Assembly: GCA_031841125.1 (NCBI GenBank) | Contig: CM063111.1 | Location: forward strand, 60,759,535 to 60,823,534 | Reading direction: 5' to 3' | From: Acanthococcus lagerstroemiae | Taxonomy: Eukaryota > Arthropoda > Insecta > Hemiptera > Eriococcidae | Length of the DNA stretch: 64,000 nt | Shown: piece by piece, positions 57,741 to 64,000 of the stretch | Numbering within the stretch: position 1 is the stretch's first letter | How the letters are laid out: each line of letters opens with the position of its first letter | Position numbers and translations under genes: made by a program | Notes under the pieces: generated by a model | What the model saw: the letters and a program-made list of their open reading frames with translations, nothing else | What the model was told of the DNA's origin: nothing | Database searches by the model: none

Positions 57741-59279
57741 TATGTTCAAACACCTAGGACAATACATTTAAGCAAAAAAACATTTGCCTCTAATTTTTTT
57801 TCAAATTGTACGCTTATTTTTCTAGGCTATGGGGCTTTTTTCTGCTTGCATAACATATTTTCTGCCAGGTCAAGATTTTTGAACTATTTCCACCTCCTTT
57901 TCCCTACGTTGATAGAGTTCGCGATAGGCTCTTCCTGTTCAGGAAGCATGCGACTCTAGGCTTACTCGGAGCAACACAATGAATTATTGTCTTACTTTTC
58001 AAGGTGCAAGTGATCGAAAGTCAGAAAAGTCATCTCGCTGATACGGAGCCGAACTGCGAAGACTTCCATCGATGCAGCGCGGGTCGAGGAAGAATAAATC
58101 GAAAGCCTTGATCGGTCAACTTGTAAGTTGATAAAACTCATATGTACTTGATTGGAGACGTAATTGTACCAAGTTTTAACGTATTTCAAGTTCGATCCTT
58201 AATGATTTTGGTGAACACGAAGTTTCTAATTCACAGTAAAAGTGGGAACATTTTTGAAACCCAACATCGGGAATAATTATTATTTAAAATATCATTACTA
58301 CGAAGTACCACCCTTTAAATTCGATTTTAATGGCTTTTCCCCGAACTGGTTTCACCCAAATGTATTTCCACAGACCTGCCAGCGTAATTTACAGAGAGAA
58401 AAAAATAACATTTCCTCAAAAAACCATTTTCGGGTCGCAACACGTAACGTCTCCTAGTCAAAGCACCGCCTGCGCCCGCGTCCGTCAGTTCTAAAACAAA
58501 AACCACTCCATTTTCTCTTATACCTCTTATACCTTTCTTATACCTGTTCTTATCCCGAGGCTTATATAGTTACAGTATATATTAGGAAGGTAAAAAAAAA
58601 TAAAAAATGAAAAAAAAAATACGAAGACAGGAAACATATAATAAAACAAAAAGATAAAATCACTTTACTACCGGGTCCGAGCAACGTTTTATCTTTCGGC
58701 GGAGTTGCAATGAAGACTCGCGGTCTCGTGGATTTCTAATATTCCTTTCTCGCTTTGGGGAGGCGTTAGTGCAACTCTTGAGGTGAAACAAACTAATGTC
58801 TATATTAATCATCAGCTCGGTGTAACTTCGGTGACGTCTCTGAGGTGAGATGGCTGAGAAATTAAATTTTACACCGAAAATAATAGTGTAGGAGAAAAAG
58901 ACAAGAAAATAGTGGGAGTCGGGGAAAGGCATAAGGTGACAAATGACCGACAATAATCGAGGGTGAAGCCCTAACACAGCAGAAGTCCTACTCCCACTCC
59001 TCGTAAATCTGTAGGTGGTTCAACAATTAACAAAACTCAGTTTCTTTCGAATCAATATATCGCGTACCCGAAATATGTTTCCGACACAAACGTTGACTGG
59101 ATGACCAGATTCCCATAACAATGGTTCTTTTGCACCTACTTTTTTCACATCTGCTCAAAAACGTCATAAATGGGGGGGGGGAGAGGACACTAAAAGCCTT
59201 CCAAGTACTGCACGCTTTAAGGTCCTTCCGAAAAGTAAACCTTAAATTTTATCAGCAATAATTCATTTTCTATTTCAGT
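57741..59279. other. No gene recognised
   Basis: AT-rich. Open frames at 58242-58457 and 58660-58977 have no supporting splice sites or motifs. Confidence 0.3.
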
Positions 59280-59561
59280 CAGAGACGAAACTTGACTTTC
59301 AGTTGGGGGAGGGGAGTGGAGAAAAATAGTTGCCGACAAATATTTTTCAAAAATGGACAATTCGTCGACAAAATTTGTAAAAAATTGAAAAATTGCCAAT
59401 TTTTCTGTCAAAATATTTTTTAATTGAAAAAAATAGTAATAGACAAACAAACATTCTTAAAAATGAAAAATTCAAATAAATAGTTTCAAAATTTGCCGAC
59501 TGCCAATTATTTGGGGGTTCTTCAACCCCCCCCCCCCCACTCCCATAGTTTTGTCCTTGAT
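59280..59561 (-). mobile_element. hAT-like family C, simple copy
   Basis: 282 bp, ends CAGAGACGAAACTTGACTTT and CCATAGTTTTGTCCTTG, flanked by ATTTCAGT (59272-59279) and ATTTCAAT (59562-59569), an 8-bp duplication with one change. The uninterrupted interior confirms the layout of the nested copies at 46.8-49.3 kb. A C tract of about 14 lies close to the right end. Confidence 0.88.
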
Positions 59562-60544
59562 TTCAATAATCCCCCTAGAGATATCTCACTGCCTTGTGAA
59601 TACCACACAACCCTGTTCATATTTCATAAGACCTTCAGAATTGAAACCAAGAGTCAAACATGTGACCTACTTTTGATCTTGTGTTAATCAAATTTCGTGA
59701 AATTCAAAGAATATTTTCCGTGTCGTATTTAGCAAACTTCGGTTTTTTCTGCAGCCAGGAATAAATTAAAAACGATTCTGACACCCTCACATCTAAAACA
59801 ATTCTTTTCATTTAGTTTCTTATCTATTGAAATTTCATACAACAGACTCATCAGAGTGACGCAGTGAATCAATATTAAAATAAAACGAAACCATTTTGCT
59901 TTTTTTTTTTTTTTTTTTTTTTGTCAATCGGAATTCTGTACAAAATTTAGAGCGGACTCTTTTTCAATTTAAATTTCTCATAGATTCAAAAGAAACTTTG
60001 AAGAAACTGTGTTTTTTGTTGGGATCCGGGATCACGGAACAGGATTTTAAGTACACACCTAGACCCTGTATCAGCAGCGTAAATGGGAAGTTCCATTTTC
60101 GGATTAATTTGATAAGGGGGGGGGGATGACTTGAAAAAACAGAAAAAAGTCTCGAGTCTAAAAAGGTGATTAGCTAGCTGAGACAAGACTTTTCACCCTG
60201 ATTCTAGAGACATATTACCATATCCCCCCCCCCACATTACTTACGCCACTGACAGTTTAGATCAAAGATAAAACTTCTATTACTTTTTAGCCACAAATTT
60301 CGGAACGATTTCAAAGTAAAATAGATCAAAAAATGGAATCCAGTCATTTTGAGAAAGGAAGAGAGTTTGCTATCAAAACTTCCCTTTCAGCTACTCGTCA
60401 GTACAGAAGACTAAAACACCAAATTAAGACCAATATATACACAAATACACAAAGAAAAGACTAACAAATATGGACATCCACTCAGTGATGACCAAATACG
60501 ACTGAAATGAGATCACAGATGAGCAATAATTACTAAAATACGGT
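59562..60544. other. No gene; T tract and poly-G/C
   Basis: T tract of over 20 bases (about 59900-59922), G run at about 60117 and C run at about 60224 followed by TTACGCCACTG, the right-end sequence of element type E. Confidence 0.4.
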
Positions 60545-61230
60545 AGGTGAGTCCAATAAGGCCCGGATCCCTAATAAGACCTAATGTACCAATTTTGAAG
60601 GTTAGATTTCAGACTGCATTACAATGTGCAGCAACGTTATTTCTTTGTGATGTGGCAACACTGCATATTTATTTTTATCATGATATCAGTCCACCGGCGC
60701 GAGATATGGCGGTTGGTATTTTTTCAAGAATTAAAAAAAAAACTCCCATATTATGTTTTTCGTGTAACTTGTAGAATTTATTTTGTTACTTATCATCAAA
60801 CGTTGAATAGTTGTAGTTGGGTTAACGATCGACGCCAGAAAAGTGAAATTTGAGCAATTTGGTACAGAGCTATGTGAAGTTCAAAATCAATTGGTTATCA
60901 TTTCAGTGATTCAGAAGCTGCTTAATTATTCACCATAATTTTCTATTTCAGTCATACTTACCTTTTTATCTACCGAATTTCAAGTCGGGCCTTATCAAGT
61001 TTTAGGTCGGCCTTCTTAGTTGCGCCGGGCTTTATTATGTTTTGGAGAGAAAAAAAAAAAGTATTTTCGATAGAGGATCTGAGGGTCACGGGGCAGTGTA
61101 GAAGAATTTCAAGACAGCCAATTTGTAGAGATATTTCAGTTGGCGACTACTGCAAAATAAATAAATAAAAATACCTGTATGAAAGTCTGGAGAGCCAAAA
61201 CCTTGAATTAGGGCCTTATTGGGCATACCT
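60545..61230. mobile_element. MITE with CCAATAAGGCCC inverted ends
   Basis: Left end AGGTGAGTCCAATAAGGCCC and right end GGGCCTTATTGGGCATACCT are inverted repeats (about 17 of 20 matching). Sub-terminal GGCCTTATCAAG and GGCCTTCTTAG repeat the terminal word. About 690 bp, non-coding. Confidence 0.72.
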
Positions 61231-62676
61231 GCCTTACATCCAATCAAATTTAGAAAACAAAATAAAGATCTGGAACCGTCTAAACAAAACAAACGGGAAT
61301 ACAAAAGTCAAGTTAAAAAAAAAAAAAACAAAAAACAAAAAAACAAGAAACGTCAAAATTTACACAAACAGGACCAAGAAATACCAAAAGCAAGAAAATC
61401 AAGACTAAGTCAAATAACAAGGGCAAAGAATACGAAAAATGAATTCAAAAAGTCACCAAACCAAAACCGGTAAATAACTCTTCCGCCTCCAAAAAAATTA
61501 CTGAAAACCATCAAATAAACCCTATGAGGACATGGGCGCAGACGGAGGGGTAAATGAGACTTTATTCCCCTGGATTTACAAAAAACAGCATTATTTCACC
61601 AAAAATGGCATGCCTGTCTCATGGAAAAAAGTATTTTGCCTTTCCTCTCAGTGGAACAAAATTATTAGATAAAAAAAACCAGGAAATCGATACAAGAAAT
61701 TGAATAAATGAAAACACCAAATTTAACTAGACACGTAACAAACTGCAAGAAAAAAAAAATACAAAAAATACCTAAATGAAGACGAAAAAAGACTTGAGCA
61801 CGACAAATGGCAGTGCTGTAGGCGGGGGGGGGGATTCAAATCTGACTTAAGGTTTCAACTTAAACTACATAAAAGAGTATCTTTTTATATTGATGTATTC
61901 GCTATACTGTTTCTGAGATTTTCCTCGCAACCCCCTTAGCAAAGGCCCAGCAACGCTGTTAACAAAAGGTCAGAAAATGCCAAACAAAGACATCAAATCA
62001 AGATTAAAACAAGAAGTAGGTACGTAAATAGGAAGTTTTCCTGGAGAGGAGGAGAGGAGGAAGGGAGCAGAAATATTGAAGGTAAAATAGGGGGCAGATT
62101 TACGCAATTTCGCCCAAATTTAAAACAAATAAATGAGTCTCGGGCTAAAATGTTACACATTTTAGTAGAGAAAGTCTATTTCATGCTTTTCTACTAGCTG
62201 TGGGAGGAATATATCCTTACATCTTCCCTTATATTTTCTCACTCGTTTCTTCCTCCGACTTCTTCATTTCCCATTCTCGGAGAAATTCGAACATTTCAAA
62301 GAGGGATTGTTCCTAAAATTTCTCCCATATCCACACCATTTAGGTACTAGGTATTGTTAGTATGGCTCCACATTCAACAAAAACAGAGAGTGTTTTGTTT
62401 GTGGAGCACCCAACGTGTTTTAGATTTTAGTGACCCCGAAAACAAGTCAGATGAGTGATGTTCTGCAATGTCTGGAATAAACCACTAAACTGATCACTTT
62501 CTCAATTCATCAAAATAACTAACTTGATTCGTTAGAACTTTCATATTAAGAGACAGGCAAGTGCAATTCCTGCAAGAGTACGTCTAAAAAAAAAGAAAAC
62601 TTTTTCATAGTTTGTTTCATTTTTTCAGCTAGATGAATTTCGTTCGTCATAATTCGTTATTCAACTCACTGAGTGG
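61231..62676. other. No gene recognised
   Basis: A-rich block at 61300-61440 (explains the lysine-rich open frame there). G run at about 61820. No exons supported. Confidence 0.3.
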
Positions 62677-62810
62677 CATAGGCGCAACCAGGTGGCTATG
62701 GAAGCTGTAGCTCATCCCACCCAAAAAAAGCTTTGAGGAGCGACAATTAACCCCCCCCCTATTTTCTCTGGTTCAGTCTCTCCCAGAGGTAATTCCTGGC
62801 CGCATCTATG
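62677..62810. mobile_element. Very small hAT-like MITE
   Basis: 134 bp with ends CATAGGCGCAACCAGG and CCTGGCCGCATCTATG (inverted repeats with a few mismatches), flanked by the exact 8-bp duplication CTGAGTGG (62669-62676, 62811-62818). Contains a C tract. Confidence 0.78.
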
Positions 62811-62866
62811 CTGAGTGGTACAATGGGACCGATTCATTTCTTTCGCAACTTAAGAAAAAACTTACC

Positions 62867-63132
62867 CAGGGATATACCAAAGTAACTTTCGTGGAAGGGG
62901 GAGGGAGAATACTTGATTTGCCAACTGAAAAGGTAAATATCACTTCCTGAAATCTCAATTTTTTAACTGATAAACGTTTTTAAAATCAAGAAGCAAAAGA
63001 AAAACTTATGAAATTTGTTAACTAGGGACCGATTTTGCCTGCTGAGGGTCGATTTTAGTAATTTACTAAATCTGTCAACTCTGCGAGATGTTTGGAAGAG
63101 GCTCCCCATCCCTCCCCATCGGTAGGTCCCTG
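62867..63132. mobile_element. hAT-like family B, degenerate copy 5
   Basis: Ends CAGGGATATACCAAAGTAAC and CATCGGTAGGTCCCTG correspond to the family B ends; a purine-rich run follows the left end and CCCATCCCTCCCC precedes the right one. The flanking octamers differ, so this copy is old or rearranged. Confidence 0.7.
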
Positions 63133-63932
63133 CCTTTTTTAATGATGCGCGGAAGGTAATTTCCAGAGTTAGAATAAGGAAATTGTCATGTTTATCATGG
63201 AATTGAGATTTTGGGGGCTCAATTAGCGCCAGGTCAAACTTTTACTGCAATACAAGAAATCAGTGACCGAAGAATCTAGGTTCTTTCCATTCGATATTTT
63301 GAGTCATTTTCACTTATTTCGAATCGACATTTAGTACGGTGAAAGTTGAAGAATTTCGAATTATTTTTCCACCGATTTCAATTTTGCAATAACAATAGGT
63401 TTTGACGACGCACACAGGACATACCGCTTCTCATTTCAACTTCAAAAGTATAGCACGTTCAAGTCCAGGCATTTTTTTCACCCTAGACCTTCTCATTCGG
63501 AGATCCTCCTGAGTCGTATGTTGATCTGAGCACCTGCTCAAAAAGTAGACGGGTAATTTTATTTTCCACCATGAACAATGATCCCGAACAGATTTGCTCA
63601 GATTCTTGAACAGGTATCTCAGATCTTAACGAAATTTTATTGAGGGCAATTTGGTATTTGTCAACTAACCCGGCACAAGCTCTAACAGAGAAACGGGTAA
63701 AGGAGGTGGTGAAATTCGCCAATTACCAAATTTCAAATGTACCATGTGGAAACATTTCTCCGGTCAAGGTGCTGAAAGATGAATTACTCTTTGAATTGTG
63801 CCCATTAAAAAGTCAGCGATCATGAGAAATCCTTAACGTTGACAAACCGACGATTCGGGATGAGCTTCCTCCGGCCGTCACTAGAGCCCTACATACCCAA
63901 GTATAATGGGCTACCATTTTGGCTCACACCGC
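63133..63932. other. No gene recognised
   Basis: AT-rich. Short frames on both strands overlap each other (63483-63825) without support. Confidence 0.3.
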
Positions 63933-63995
63933 GCCCGTCGATGCCGAATTGACTACGCGGTACGCTCCGCATAGTCGCATTCAGCATCCACGGGC
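63933..63995. repeat. Near-perfect palindrome at the window edge
   Basis: GCCCGTCGATGCCGAATTGA...GCGG pairs with CCGCATAGTCGCATTCAGCA...GGGC, about 28-29-base arms with few mismatches around a 6-base spacer (TACGCT). GC-rich relative to its surroundings. It may be the foldback or end of a repeat that continues past the window. Confidence 0.75.
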
Positions 63996-64000
63996 ACGGT

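Noticed and set aside
61219..61473. Lysine-rich 84-codon open frame
   Set aside because: Produced by an A-rich tract; no complexity, no splice sites.

Overview
The window is nuclear DNA from an arthropod, most likely an insect. The signs are spliceosomal genes with GT-AG introns, R1-clade, Jockey-type and RTE-type non-LTR retrotransposons, many short hAT-like MITEs with 8-bp target duplications, and a pair of TATCGATA (DRE) elements upstream of a housekeeping gene. I cannot name the species. The sequence is AT-rich, apart from the R1-clade copies and a few putative promoter stretches, and it carries an unusual number of long G or C homopolymers, many of them near transposon ends.

Three genes are well supported and form a central cluster. 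(1) 21183-21944 (+): an intronless isopentenyl-diphosphate isomerase with a mitochondrial-type presequence. (2) 24098-25235 (+): BCAS2/SPF27, the small Prp19/NTC spliceosome subunit, in five exons. (3) 25725-36313 (-): the insect orthologue of MCC (colorectal mutant cancer protein), an EF-hand plus coiled-coil scaffold, reconstructed as 14 coding exons whose phases all agree and give 725 residues. BCAS2 and MCC converge with about 490 bp between their stop codons. Weaker candidates are a secreted, cysteine-containing protein encoded on the minus strand (possible exons between about 20.87 and 8.1 kb) and a minus-strand first exon at 3308-3623.

Nearly everything else is mobile-element debris. 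0-5 kb holds RTE and Jockey LINE fragments, a SINE fragment and a MITE. 6-11.3 kb holds hAT-like MITEs, a degenerate 140-bp tandem array and a deleted PIF/Harbinger transposon with recognisable transposase remains. 14.4-15.7 kb is an R1-clade copy that has lost its reverse transcriptase. 18.3-19.8 kb contains a MITE nested in another MITE, with the empty site preserved in a second copy. 28.9-31.4 kb, inside the largest MCC intron and antisense to MCC, is an R1-clade copy whose 5' part is inverted (twin-priming-like). 33.8-34.5 and 43.6-44.9 kb are degenerate short-period satellites, each hit by the same tRNA-derived SINE. 39.6-41.2 kb holds two MITEs. 46.6-49.4 kb is a nest of hAT-like elements readable layer by layer from exact 8-bp duplications. 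51.4-56.6 kb contains a second tRNA-derived SINE family (one copy carrying the first SINE). 57-64 kb holds further MITEs and a strong palindrome at the window edge.

No CRISPR, operon or prokaryotic system is present. The notable biology is the complete MCC gene model and the layered transposon record: 8-bp duplications, an empty site, orphan LINE 3' tails, and a possible shared LINE/SINE tail motif.
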